Both the position numbers and the translations under genes were made by a program. From contig QAOA01004184.1 in NCBI GenBank assembly GCA_003255065.1, positions 62,087 to 126,086 of the forward strand: a stretch of 64,000 nt of DNA, in the 5' to 3' direction. Shown one piece after another: positions 36,640 to 49,274 of the stretch. Under the pieces are notes generated by a model. That model searched no databases and had not been told where the DNA came from. It was given only the letters and a program-made list of their open reading frames with translations. The stretch comes from Cercis canadensis. Taxonomy: Eukaryota > Streptophyta > Magnoliopsida > Fabales > Fabaceae. Every line of letters starts with the position of its first letter. Positions within the stretch are counted from its first letter, which is position 1.

Positions 36640-36964
36640 CCGTTGATACTTGACCCACCGGTTCTGGTGCATTACCGTTGAGTGTATGCACGCGCGGTTT
36701 CAGCGAGAGTGGGGTTGAAAACTGTAAGATGTTGGGGTTTCCTGCGGAGAGTGCGAAGTGGTACGCGAGCGTGTGGGTATCGGCATGATAGCATTCCTTT
36801 TNCCGTTGATACTTGACCCACCGGCTCTGGTGCATTACCGTTGAGTGTATGCACGCGCGGTTTCAGCGAGAGTGGGGTTAAAAACTGTAAGATGTTGGGG
36901 TTTCCTGCGGAGAGTGCGAAGTGGTACGCGAGCGTGTGGGTATCGGCATGATAGCATTCCTTTT
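36640..36964. repeat. 162-bp direct duplication around an N (assembly join)
   Basis: 36640-36801 and 36803-36964 are the same sequence with two visible mismatches, with one N (36802) between. Almost certainly unmerged contig ends. Confidence 0.88.
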
Positions 36965-37698
36965 TTGGTCAGGTGGCCCAGAGATCTGGTTCTGATAATT
37001 TTAGCAAGCGTATAAATTCGACCAGGTTTAGACCCACTCGCGAAGTTTCGCGTGTCGCAGGTTTTGGCGCGCCGTTATAATAATTAAAAATTAGGATAAG
37101 TTATTTTTTAATTAATCTGTGAATGAAGAAGCATGGTGGGATTGAGACTTGAAAGAGAGAGTGAGAGTAGTTATTGTCTGTGGCGTGTGGGCCCAGATGT
37201 ATATTCACGGAACCTGTGTCTGCGTTTCGGATAAGTTGGTTTATTAGCGAAAGACACGCGATTAATATTTTAATGGAACAGATAAATAAATCCTTTGTTT
37301 AAGGAATCCGGCGCGTTGTTCATGTGCTGCCTTTTTGTAAAAGTCGCTTTCTTCGAAACTCGTGGTACAACCATCATTTTTTTTTTTTTTTTATGTTTGC
37401 AATTCACCCGACGTCTTGATATTCTTTTTTAATAAAAAAATAAGGAATATACTTTATATCTTTTTCAAAGAAAAGAGAAAGACTTCATGACACGTAATCT
37501 TCGACCTGATATTTCTTCTGAAAAATATAATTTCTTACTTTCAATCACTTAAATGTGTTTTATTTTTTTGGGTAAGAAAATGTGTTTGGATAAATGAAAT
37601 CTGAAAATTATTAATTCAAGCAAAATTAATTGTAGAGGAAATGTTTTTCATAATTGATTAGCAAAAGAATTAGAGACAAGTTACTTATCTTTGAGAAG

Positions 37699-37736
37699 TT
37701 TTTTTTTTTTTTTTTTTNTTTTTTTTTTTTTTTTTT
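37699..37736. other. Assembly gap (N at 37718) in a poly-T run
   Basis: T19, N, T18; true run length unknown. Confidence 0.85.
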
Positions 37737-38078
37737 GTTGAGATGATGATTTGGTTAAATTGGTCAATTTTAGATTAGGGAGGATTTAATTTAAGGCATA
37801 TTCTCTATATCTTTGAGAATTTATTTGCATGATTCTTAATGTTAGAATTAATTTTGGACTATCTAAAATTGATTTTGGGTGATATCTAAAGTTCTAAACG
37901 TGATCAGTGTACGTCAAAACTTAGTGGGGTTCTTTCTTTTTTCTTCCTCTATTTTTTTTTTTGTTTTGTATGTTTTGTGGTTCATTAACTTCAATAATGT
38001 ATTTTGAAAACTTAATTATACAAATATCATATTTTCTAAATAATTTTCAAATCCAACATATTGGTCTATTAGGACACC

Positions 38079-38350
38079 ATAAGAATGACGTAATGACGTC
38101 ATTCTTATAGTGATGCATTATCCAAATAGCGTCACTACAAAGGTGAAGAAATAAGTCCAATTGTGACACCCAATTTTGATTCTTTGGCTTTCTTCTAACA
38201 TGACTTGAATTTGTGGTTATGTGTTGTAACTCGCCCAATTGAACTTATTGTGTCACTCATGTAGTGACACCATTTGAATATTGCATCACCACAAAAATAA
38301 ATGACGTGACTGTTATTGTGTCATAACATACATAATTGCGTCACAAGTCT
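38079..38350. repeat. ACGT palindrome and GTCACTA-type repeats
   Basis: 38079-38108 is a 13-bp perfect inverted repeat (ATAAGAATGACGT, 4-bp loop, inverse). To its right, short blocks such as TAGTGATGCATTAT, GCGTCACTACAAA, TAGTGACACCATTT, GCATCACCACAAA and GCGTCACAAG recur in both orientations to about 38350. This resembles the subterminal repeats of a CACTA-type element, but no ends were found. Confidence 0.5.
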
Positions 38351-41044
38351 TTTTTTGTAAAATAATATAATATTAAAAAGTAAAAATTATGGTAAATATG
38401 AAAATTATTTAAAAATATATAATATTTATGAAATTAAGTTTCTAAAACGTATTATTGAATTCATTCAACAATGTTTTGTTGTTAGCCTGAATAGTTATAA
38501 CCACTTTTTGGAATCTTATTGATCCTTTTAGCCCAAAGAGGCCAATCCACGTAACATTCGCATTTCTTCTTTTTTTATATTTTCACTCTCTGGTCCACAA
38601 TTTGATTTTGGAGTTGTAGTGTCTGCTCTCTTAGCCAAGACATCATTTTTTGAAAATAAATGTCATATCTTTAGCTGCTTTTTTAATGCTTTCTAAAAGT
38701 TAAACCAAAAAATAATTATAAAAAGATGTAATAAGATTATCATCTCTCTTTGATTTCACTTAAGCATGATCACTTCCAAGAACTTCTAGAGGTACAATGA
38801 TTCCTCGAACCAATCTACACTAGATTGCACGTTATTCTTGTGCATTTGTGGATTTTTTACGTGGTCAAAAGAAGATAAGGATGCATTGTTTCACATGGAT
38901 TGGATGTGAGGAAAATGAAATCAGGTGGCTTGCTTGGTGGTCCTGGTAAATGATAAATGGTAACTGGTAAAGAGGCATTGATGGTTTCGTTTTGGGTCAA
39001 AAGGGAGTAGTGTTAGTAATAGAGAGGTGAAAGGAACAAATGACGAGTGCTGCCTTGTTGCATACGTAATTAGAGGCAGTGGACAGTTCTCTCAGTAGAC
39101 CATGCAGTTGGTATGCTTTATTGCTCACTGATTTTGACCTCTTGTGCCAACATGCTCACAAGATGCACATTCGCCTTCCCATCACCTTTCCTCTCTTTAA
39201 TTAACCAAACAATGTCAGCAGGGAAAGATTTACAAGTTTTTTATTAGTGGGAGACAACAATTAATGGGTAGTGGAAGTTAAAGACAGAGCCCAAGAATGA
39301 AAAAATTTTAACTCTTTTATTCCTCACGTGAATACTAAATCAGTAATGCTATATATATATTTCGATTAAATTTTTACTTTACAAATTTAATTAAACCTAT
39401 TTAATTTTTTAAGGGTTTATATTTAACTAGGTTTCTTGTTTTGTTAAAGAACAAGATTCATATTTCTGAGTTCTTGTGAATGTAACAATTTTTTTTTGGG
39501 AGAAATTTACACTTTAACGTCTGACAGTATTTCGGAGGATTAGTCTTAAATAAAATCTAAAAATACTTTGAAAAATTAAAAAAAAAATGTAATAAATTTA
39601 TATTTATAATTGGGGCATTTTTGTTGATGATACATATATTGATTGTAAAGTTATTTTATGTTGTTAAAGATTTTAGAGGCATTTTTTTTAAGCATAATAC
39701 AATTTTAAGAATTGAAGAGTTGAAACAAAGTTAAGAGAGAGCTAAAGATAGAAAGGGAATGGTGATGAGTGAGGAGGGTGCCAGCTGCCGTGTGTACAAC
39801 GTGTGTACAAAGGAAGAAACTGCAATGCGACACCTAATTTTCGTTCATGTCGTTGATGCAAGAAACGGCAAAAAGAGATCGCAACACTCAAATCACGTTT
39901 GGCTTCTCTAGAAACGTACTTTTGAATGTGGAAAGCTTAAGCAAAGTATTTCAACCTTCAATTCTAACGTCCATTTTAAACGTGGTTTTGGATCCAACGT
40001 CTTCAGCCAAAGTATAACGTTACATACAATTTCTCTCCAAATGCTTCTTTTTGTCAAAGTCTAAAATTAATATTCCTTCAACTAATCACTTCTTGTCACA
40101 TTTATTTACACAAATGTATATACTATTATACATAATTGAAAAATATGTCACAATAAAAAAATATAAGAAGAAAAAACAAATTTGTATGAATATGGTAGAG
40201 TTGGCAAAATAACTAAAAACATGTAATTTTGTAAACTAGTTATGTAAATGAGGTAATTTGATTAATTTAAAATAATTTTAATTAAATTATTAATAAATAC
40301 GTAAAAAAAAATTACTTTATTTATAAAGTAACGTAATTCATATTGTTTGAGTCTCATAAATAAAATAATTAAAAGAGTTATATTTTAATAAATAATTTAT
40401 AAAAATATATTTTCTTAATTAATTTACTGATAGAGTTTGCCTATTTAGTAGTTTCACTTTTTCGTTTATTGAGCTGAAATTATTTTTCTAATAAAAGAAT
40501 GATTAACATACTTTTGAAGATTTGATGGTTTGAAACGTAGTTTTTATTTAATTCGAGGAGAAGGATTAGGAGAGATTTGTTGTACTAGATGGAAGGAAAT
40601 TTAATGGAAGATAATAATTGGGTTTGGTTTGGAAGCATTAACGATGAATAGAAAGTGAACAAAGGTGGGGGTTGGCTTTTAGACAGCCTTCCCAGCAATT
40701 ATGTAACACAAAAATGTGAGCACTTAATCAAACATTGTCAGAACTGCAAAATCACATTGACACACGCAACCTTTCTCTCTCTAAAATTGACATATCACGC
40801 ACATAGAGAGAGAGGTACGTAATCATAAAATTATAACACAAAAACGTCAGCAGCAGGAGCAGTTGCAGTGTGTAGTGAGTGCATGTATCACCCATTTTCA
40901 TTTCATTTATCTTCCTCACTGATCAGTGCTCCCCAGCCGGCCGTCATTTCACACACTCATCACAATGACTCTTTTGACCCTGCTGGGCCCCCTTCTGGTC
41001 CCCACTCAAACACCTCAAATTTCAGGTAAAAGTAAATAAAAGGT

Positions 41045-41590
41045 GAGGGCTATGTTATTATTCTTGTTGTGACAGTGTTACATTTATTTTAGTTGGATGA
41101 GATTGAAATTTACAATATAATTTTAAGTATTATTGTAAAAAAATTTAAATATTTAATTATTTAATGTGTTAAAATATTAAAAAAAGATTTTTCAGATATT
41201 TTTAGTATTTATGTAATATGTCATACTATATAGAAATAGTCAATAAATAAATGACATATGTATAAATTAACTGTTTTTAAGTTTGTTTAAAAAATTAAAT
41301 AAATTATATTTTATATATAATAAAATATAAAAATTATGTATGCTTATCACGTCAGTGTAATATAACATATTTACGTAGTATCATAGAACCTCCGAAAAAA
41401 TAAACTTAAAAATTACTTTTGATATTTTTTTTTATATTATATTATTTTTATATTTTATAAAAAATATATATATTTTAAAACATATTAAATAATTTAATTT
41501 TTTAAAAATTTTATAATAATAAAAAAATTATTAAGTAAATCTTATTCAAATTCATTCAACTGATAAACTACCATGTCTAACATAGCCCTC
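41045..41590. mobile_element. MITE-like element, family B copy 2, interrupted
   Basis: Perfect 13-bp termini GAGGGCTATGTTA at 41045-41057 and its inverse at 41578-41590, followed inward by imperfect inverse arms like those of the other B copies (AAATTATTTAATATG and its variants). A family A element is inserted near the centre (41184-41393), which raises the length to 546 bp. Confidence 0.72.
41184..41393. mobile_element. MITE-like element, family A copy 4 (nested in B)
   Basis: Begins AAGATTTTTCAGATATTTTT, contains ATAAATTAACTGTTTTTAAG and ATAAAATATAAAAATTATG, ends TAGTATCATAGAACCTC. It lies inside a family B element, so it was inserted later. Confidence 0.72.
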
Positions 41591-43497
41591 AATAAAATAC
41601 AATAGTATTAATTTCACGAGGATGGGCACGTGGCATGTTCTGATGAGATGGCCCCTCACTAGCGAATCTGTCGGTAGCAGCGACGTCACGGTCTTAACTC
41701 TTAGACAACACACGCAAGCAAACGGAGAGAATTGAAAAACGAAAAGCATTGGTCTCTTTCCTTTGCTCGTCCTCTTGTCATCCTTGTCGTTGTCGTTTTG
41801 TCGTTTATGCGGGTCCTCCCCCGTCGTTTTTCATTATCCAGTCCATTGATTATCTGACTGCGGCGGCGCTCCTCATGCCGTTTTTGGTCATCGTTACATC
41901 ATATCAATTATCATGCATGCATGGTCATTTGCTGTTAACCATTAGCATGGTGAATCATCATGTAAGAATGGCGTGCATTAGTGATGATGACTGATGAGGT
42001 ATATGGAGTTTGAGAGGGGTCCCATCGATGAAGGTGCCACGGTTCTGGTCGTTTTTATTGCGATAAAAGACTTAAATAATATAAAATATAATCTTATTTT
42101 TAAAATATTATATTTTTAAATTAATTTTCATCAATATCATATTTTTTGTGATATAATTATGCATATTGTATTATCATATAAGTGATGTGATTGTGTATGT
42201 TATATTACCAATAAAATGTCACAATATATAAAATTATTAAAAAGATAAAAAAGGAGAATAATGTAATTGTGCAAATTACATCACTCACANTGCAAATTAT
42301 ATCACTCACATTCTAATAAAATTAATTAAATTCAACATTTTGCACCAAATACATAATTTAAATTTATATAGTAGGTAAATAATATTCCTGTTATTAAGAA
42401 AAAAAGTCAAGGTGTTCTATTCTATTTTAAAATAAGAGGAAGGTTAGATTGATCTCTAAAAAGTTGAGATTTTAAATAGAAGTAATTTTTACTTTTGAGC
42501 TTAATATAAAATTCATATAAAATAGTGTGACTTAATGTAAATTAAAATTATTTTTTAATATCATTAATTTTTTCTGAAGTTAAAATTTCTAACTAAAAAT
42601 ATGATATATGGAAATTCAAATATAATACCTCAATTTTCTTAAAAAAATTTCATAGATAAATTATATTATATATACTGCATTTAGTATAAAATCACTAATT
42701 GTTATTGTCTTCTTGAATAATATTAATTTTATTTACATGGAAGAAACCTATGGGCCAAGCATCCATAGTTTCTGCGATTGAAATCAGGTTATATAAGGTG
42801 ACTAATACATGCTTCATGGTAAATCCCTTATGTTTTTTCTTCTGCCATTAATTTTATATAAACTGAGTGAAACAGAGAATATAAAGCAGTTCCCATATTC
42901 ATTGATCTTGCATTTAATATTAGATCAATCTTTTTCATTTGCTGAACCTTTGTTCATCTTTTAACATTATTTTATTGAATATTATCTCACATGCAATTTG
43001 TTCTGATCAAGGTGGAGCCTATATTTTCATTTTTAAGAGTATATAATCACATTCTAGTACAAAGAACCTAAATAATATAATAAAAAATGGACGGCTGTCA
43101 CGGTTCTATTATTAATTTATTATAGACAGCAGGACATGTTAGATATCGTGATTCCTGCCATCATAATTATTATTAGCATTATTTTATTACTACAAAAGTA
43201 CAAATAGAAAATAAAATGGGAACAATTTTCCTCATAATCCAATCCACTGCTCTGAATTCAAAAGCTGTTTTGTTTGTTTATTTGGTGGGCCACTTGCAAA
43301 TCTTGGCATAAGCTTTTGTCTCATTAGTCATCAACATGTAGTTGAACAAACATGCCTCAAAGCTCCTCCTGTATGAATTGTCATTCAGCTCTCTTTAGAG
43401 TCAAATACTGAAATGATTAAACCATGCTTCATCATATCCCTATTTTTCTCTCTTTTTCTTTTGGATAATTGCCTTTTTCTCAATTGGGAAACACTAA
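41591..43497. other. Intergenic region
   Basis: AT-rich except for 41620-42060, which is of near-average GC content and holds an 81-codon plus-strand frame (41749-41994) without recognisable motif. A 20-bp repeat flanks the N at 42290. No gene supported. Confidence 0.5.
42270..42310. repeat. 20-bp direct repeat around an N (assembly join)
   Basis: 42270-42289 and 42291-42310 match at 19 of 20 positions, with one N at 42290. Confidence 0.75.
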
Positions 43498-43869
43498 GCT
43501 ACTCCCTTATAGGGTAGCACTCACAACTTTAATTGCTTGAGTTTGAATAATAAGACTCATGTAATAATTTTGATATTATTATAAAAATTTTAAAAATTAA
43601 ATTATTTAATATATATCAAAAAAATTATTATTTTTTATAAAATATATAAACAACACGATATAAAAAATATATATCAAAAAACAAAATTCAAATTTTGTTA
43701 ATTTCTGACAATTTTTTTATATCATATTATTTATGTATTTTATAATAAAATAATTATTCTAATACATGAAGTAACTCAATTTTTTTGATAGTTTCACAAT
43801 AACACTAAAATTACATTATAAATCTCACCAAAATCTATCCAAAACCACCTCTAAATAAAGTGGAGTAGC
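43498..43869. mobile_element. MITE-like inverted-repeat element, family B copy 3
   Basis: Opens GCTACTCC and closes GGAGTAGC (372 bp). Arms are imperfect inverse copies: AAATTAAATTATTTAATATA on the left against the inverse of TGAAGTAACTCAATTTTTTT on the right, and TTTTATAAAATAT near the centre. No coding capacity. Confidence 0.7.
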
Positions 43870-44804
43870 ATTCTTATTTTAGAAAAATAAACCATTCAAG
43901 GGTTTGCAACATTCAGAGAATACCTAAGAATTGACAAAAGGAAGAATAATGATTGCCGCTTGACTGCTTGAAAGTTGAGACACAGAATATGGAGTTGTAT
44001 ATGACTTAGTGTACGACTATATATACATACAATGCATTTACCTTATCCTAATCGAACTTACAGAAAAATGAAACAGAGGTGACAGACATCTTCAGTGATA
44101 GTGCGAAACATGATTATCAAATGGAAAGCAGCCCCATATGAATGATGCTGATACTTTACATAGTCCAATCTCCCTGCAAGCCATTCATTTTCCAATATAT
44201 GTATCAATCACTGTTTACTGCTCAGAGTGGGGACAAGAGGAGGTTACAAAATATAGTGGAAGGCTGGAAGGGAATTGCAGCTTTGCCCGCCTATAGCAGA
44301 GGGTAAAAATCAATAATGCTACTTGCACTCCTTTCCTTTTACACTTTTCTCGTACGTCTTTCAATTCATCTACTATTAACATAGGGAAAAAAAATTGACT
44401 CTTGCAAGTGATGTAAATATATATAGGCATAAATCCAAAGTTATTGCTAAAATATTCTTGATCTCCATGTAAATCTGTATTATTCAGAGAACAAGCATAA
44501 CTTTGACACTGATAAAATATGATGGCTTACTCTTTCAACCTGAAGGCACTAGAGGACGTTTGCCCTTTAGATATAGCCATTATATGTATGCACCCCTAAA
44601 TATATAGCAAGTTCTGGAGCACTATGACAAGATTTACAACTGCTTGAAATACGCTAGGCTTTACTAAGGTTATATACTCGCCCCAACTGAGATGGTTTCT
44701 TCCTGAAATTTATCTTAACTGTATATTTGCTAGCAACAATACTTAAATTCATGAAAGGCAGCAACTTCCTAAGTGTTTTCTGCATCGCTTGAACCAGCAA
44801 CTTG
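43870..44804. other. Spacer and probable 3' UTR of the Yippee-like gene
   Basis: The right part is the probable 3' UTR of the minus-strand Yippee-like gene. No other gene seen. Confidence 0.5.
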
Positions 44805-44840
44805 CTAAGGGTTTTCTGCATCGCTTGAACCAGCACGGAT
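44770..44840 (-). repeat. 36-bp tandem duplication across the Yippee-like stop codon
   Basis: The unit GCTGGTTCAAGCGATGCAGA plus 16 more bases occurs twice in tandem on the minus strand, with CCCTTAGC in the first and CACTTAGG in the second. It is in frame and both copies contain the TAG stop. The second copy lies in the 3' UTR. Confidence 0.85.
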
Positions 44841-47800
44841 ATGCAAATTGGATTCTTCTGCAACATCATCAACTATCCTCCATCTGTAAGATCCATAAAC
44901 AGCTAGTTTAATTTCAAATTAGCTCAGAGTTGACATGATCAAGCCAAAACTATTATAAGTTTTAATCTATACCTCTCAAGCACAAACTTGCCTTCCTTGT
45001 ATCTTTGATTTTTGTCATGTGCTACAACCTGAAAGAATCCCAACTATTACTTAAAACTGCCATGTGCTCATCAAAATGTGACGTTGATTTTGTAATATGA
45101 CCATATTAAAACTGAGGCAGGAAGACAGAAAGAGAACCAAATGGCTGTTTACCATTGCTGTTGTCAAATGAGCTTAAACAAATAATCCATCTAAATATAC
45201 CTACAAGCCATCTCTTGCCTAATACTCTTGATCCTCTCAAATTTCTTTAACAACTACCAACCACTGATAGTGAAAATTATAGAGTTTCTAAATTCTTGGA
45301 TTAATTCTATATTTTTAAACTCTTCCAAAAGAAGTTCCAGATCTTTAGAAGAATTAAAAACATGTAACTTCTAAAACAAAATACAAAATATATCATATTT
45401 ATCAAATCTGATTAAATTATCTTTTTACGCGTAGTACAAGAAAGGAAACTTTATGTGCATAGGTAAAGCTTACATATTTCCATCCAAGAATTTGTCCACA
45501 GCAGCAACAAAATATGTCTTCTACAGTGTGTAAGCCAGACAACATCATCCTCTCATCCTGAGGCCCAAGCGTTACATTTACCCTATCAGAGGCCATAAAT
45601 TAATAAACAAGGATATTGAAATATTGTTTAAGGAAGGTGCAAATAAAAGTGTTAGTTTTTTAAAGAATGTGCTAATTTTTTGAAGAAGTTCAACTCTTGC
45701 CATTATTCTCTAGGACCAAGTCCAACCTTCACCGGGGATTGGGACACTTAAGGGAAGAGAGAAAGCTACTTCACATTGTATAACTTCAGGCAAAGTGAGC
45801 CATTGCATGGGCCCAAAAGATAATCATATAGATTTCTTATGGTCAACAAACAAGAAAAATATTGTATTTCCATATTGCCTGGACAGTAAGAAGTAGCAAG
45901 TTTTAATATGAGATCAACATAATGAGTAACCTTCATAATAACCAGCATTTGACAACCTAGTCGGGAAGCCTGGGAATTATTTAAATTGATGAAATAATAA
46001 TGTTTCAATCCATTTTTCCATATAAAACAGAGGAGGGAGCAGGGGACAGTGGCTGCAACTATAAACCTTTTCCATTTCAAAAAACTGAATACAAATCAGA
46101 ATTGATCAACAAGAAAATATAATGCTAAAATCTCAAGCGCAGGGAGAGCAGAACCAGAAGTTGCAATAACTTACACATTGCTGAATAAATATGCCCTCCC
46201 TTGGCGGCAGTTGAAGGACTGATCACATAACAGGGAAACAAACTAGAGTCAAATTGCTTGAGCATATGAAAAGACTCATACAGAATGAATGCTAACAAGA
46301 ATACATATAACTTATGACAGGAATGTGAAAGGACCACCAATAATTAGCACCTTTGTCAAGCAGTAAAATTTTATTACAAGCATCACTATGTCACCATGAA
46401 GACAGAGACTAGAAATACAAAAAATATCAAACAATTCAATTTTGTTCTGAAACTCAAACACATACTGGACATATTCCTTGTCCCCCTAATAGTGCCCAAG
46501 ATGTGAACTGGCAAACACTACTTCTAATTAGCCTTTTCTACAAAATTTTGAGATCCTAGAGATTGATGAACTAAACACCATAATAGAAACTGTGAAACTC
46601 ACCAACTGAGCTTCTGTTAATCTTCACAGAAGATAGATTTACTATGGTATAACTACATTTTTGAAATTTGAATCAGTACAGCATGATTTAACAACCACAT
46701 CCTAAAGTTGTCATCCTTTAGGAAACTTACCTAGAGTAGACTAAGTCATTGACAAATTTCAGTAGCAGAACTCATAACCTGGAACACCACGATTCAAGTC
46801 TCTACATTTTTATTTTTCATTTTTTGTTTATAGTTACTACCATTTTCTAAGAAGCATATTGAGTATTATGGTAATCATCAGTTAAATGCATGTGGTAATT
46901 TTCAAATCCAAGATTCCCTTTCGTGCAGAAACTGTGGTCTGAAACATGTTCTACCTCCTTAAATGCATTTTGCGTCTCACCCAAAACGAATTTTTTGCTG
47001 TCCCCTCATCGAAGTTATTCACGCTAGCAAGAGCAACACCTTTCCTCTCAACTCATCCGAGTATGCCTGTGAGAAAAGTTATCTGTTCCATGTTTTTGTA
47101 CGGAAAATTTAGCTTCACATAAATTAAGTCTAATTGTTCAGTCACTCTTTCTCACCATATATTCATCAAACAAGTTGTTGTGACTCCAATTCCATTAAAG
47201 TTTGTTCATCTAAATGTACAAGCTTAGCTCATAAACTAAAGATTTGCCTCCATTTTCAGTCTAGAATTATCTTAAAAACAATTTAGCCATTGCCAAATTA
47301 CATACACCATCACCACGTACAACTTCCAAGCTTCAATTTCAGTATTCCAATTCCTTTAATATCAAATTGAACACCATCATTCTCTTAAGTGACAATAATC
47401 AGCAATTTCATAGATGCCCTAATTTTCCTGCAAGTGCCATAGAACACAGACTGCAGAAATTAATACAACCCTACATTCAATCTATCACAACTAATCCTGA
47501 TTGAATTTTCAGGACTGCTACCCAGTTTAAGCCAATCGAATATTCATGAAAGAATTTATCAAAAAATAATCAATTCCACTATTTACCACGAGTCCCTCCA
47601 CATGCTAATTGATATTCAAAGACGCAACAAAAATTCAATCTTTTACTAATCAAATTGAATGTTTCAAGCCCAAATCAATTACCCAGTAGTAAAAATGGTG
47701 CATGAAAAGAAAAGAACTAAAAAAATTCGGATTTGAATAATGAGAAGAAAAGGGAGGTACCCGAGAGAGAACGTCATCGGCGAGGGCAAGAGGGGTACCG

Positions 47801-47856
47801 CAGAATCTGCATCTGTAAGCCCTGCCTTCCAAGTCAACAAGAAAAACCCTCCCCAT
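44805..47856 (-). CDS. Yippee-like zinc-binding protein, 127 aa
   Basis: Five minus-strand exons: 47761-47856, 46175-46218, 45474-45582, 44973-45028 and 44805-44883; phases 0, 2, 0, 2 agree and all introns are GT-AG. The product has 127 residues, as usual for plant Yippee proteins, and is closest to what I recall of Arabidopsis At5g53940. It begins MGRVFLVDLEGRAYRCRFC (first CxxC, residues 16 and 19), then RAYLFSNVVNVTLGPQDERM, then LSGLHTVEDIFCCCCGQ with the second Cys pair and GWKY, then YKEGKFVLERWRIVDD. Yippee domains fold like CULT/Mis18 modules around one zinc ion; plant members have no firm function. Odd points: the usual His of the TH-LA motif after the first CxxC is Pro here, and a 36-bp tandem duplication spans the stop codon. 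The frame is intact, so it is probably active. Confidence 0.92.
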
Positions 47857-48497
47857 CTACCCCTAACCTCGCTCTCTCGTACCCAGAACAACCACACCCA
47901 CAAAGTTCCCTTTCCCCGATCAACCTGGAATCTACACAGATAAGACAACCACAGTACCGGCCTCTGAATCGTAACAGTGTTGCCCTGTGCCAGTGCCCAG
48001 TTTACGTTTCACCAACCGGATACCGGGAAATAAGGGTTTGTCTTAATTTATTTTTTTTGGGAATAATCCTTGCGTTTACTAGTCTGCGCCAACCAAACGT
48101 GGAAGTAATGGTACCTTCCCTCTCATTGGAGATTTTGGTGTTAGACCTTTCAATAGTGGAGTATTTGGAACATTTTATTCAAAGTTGATTGAAAAGGATA
48201 TGATTTTTAGAAAGAATGTGTTATTTTGTAGATAAAAAAATCTAGATTTTGGTGTTGAAGTTCTAAAAATATACAGTCAGTATAAGTTAAATATTATAAA
48301 AAATGCAAAAAATTGAGTTTGATAGACAAAAACCGCATTTTAATCTTTTACTTATTTGGGCACTATTAATATAATTTTTCAGTATAATATTTTATCAATT
48401 TAGTCTCTCAATTAAGAATTTTACTTCAATTAAATCATTTTGTCTACTTGTNTTGCATCCATGGCCACCAATGTAAATACAGTTTTGAGATGCTTGC
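47857..48497. other. Upstream region of the Yippee-like gene
   Basis: 47857-48120 has moderate GC and is the probable promoter and leader. The plus-strand frame at 47733-48188 overlaps it and exon 1 in antisense and has no motif; I do not call it a gene. An N without flanking repeat is at 48452. Confidence 0.5.
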
Positions 48498-48607
48498 CTG
48501 CGTTCCAAAGACAATTATTTGATCTCCCTCATGAAGGACACCATTAACTAAGACCACATCGATGGTAGTTTCGTGGCCTTCAATAACCTTGACCTCCAAA
48601 ATAGTAT
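48498..48607 (-). pseudogene. Fragment of translation initiation factor eIF5B
   Basis: On the minus strand about 37 codons read ILEVKVIEGHETTIDVVLVN and then GVLHEGDQIIVFGTQ. This matches the start of the second beta-barrel domain of eIF5B (an IF2-type GTPase that joins ribosomal subunits) as I recall it from plants. After CAG the match stops at GCAAGC, which looks like an exon end where the next base should begin a donor, so the fragment may be one exon copied with genomic flanks rather than from mRNA. No other eIF5B exon is nearby. It cannot be functional alone. One conserved Gly (GTTID) is Glu here. Confidence 0.8.
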
Positions 48608-49260
48608 TCCATTTTTTGAAGATTTTTTAGCAAGAGAAATTAATGAAATGGAAAGGATAATTTCATCCCCTCCAAATCGAGGTGGAGGCAATAGAGTAGA
48701 ACATATTTTTAATTTAAAATTATGAAATTACTAATATATTCCTTAAGTTCTTCTCAAAATTTAAAACATAGGAACTGTATTGAAAATTTACTTTTCTATA
48801 CTGCATAAGCATAATTCTTTTTGAAAATGTATAACAAATTTTAAAAAGAAGATCAGAGTTGCGAGAAGATGAGTGAAAACACTCTTAGATGTGTATATTT
48901 TTAAGATGACTTAAATATCTCCTAAATTATGTGATTGTTGTTTATAGATGTAATTATTTTATTTATATTTTAACTCACAGATAAAAAGCTTTATATTGTG
49001 TTAGTAAACCGTAAATGTGACGGCAATTTGATCGAAATGATATCATTAGACAAACTATTTACTCAAATGGTATACATTTAAAACTATTTACTTAAAATAG
49101 GCATTTTTAATTTTTTTAATAATATATGAATATGACTTAATCACATTTTTCCGTGTAAAAAGCGTGTATCAACCAAAAACAGTTTAGCATAATTTCACTC
49201 CAAAACCTGATTACTGTTAACAAGTCACATAAAACTTGTTTAACTTTTATTTCATCAACT
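48608..49260. other. Intergenic spacer
   Basis: AT-rich, nothing recognised. Confidence 0.5.
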
Positions 49261-49274
49261 TAATAACAAATACG

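Larger units (their letters stand above)
36370..41044. other. Intergenic region downstream of the first ERF
   Basis: 36370-36640 is the probable 3' UTR and flank. Then the N-linked duplication 36640-36964, a GC-richer stretch to 37080, and AT-rich sequence with a poly-T gap (37699-37736) and a palindromic ACGT block (38079-38108). No credible reading frame over 60 codons apart from shadows. Confidence 0.55.

Noticed and set aside
47733-48188. Plus-strand 151-codon frame overlapping Yippee-like exon 1
   Set aside because: Antisense to a secure exon and to its promoter, with no recognisable domain.
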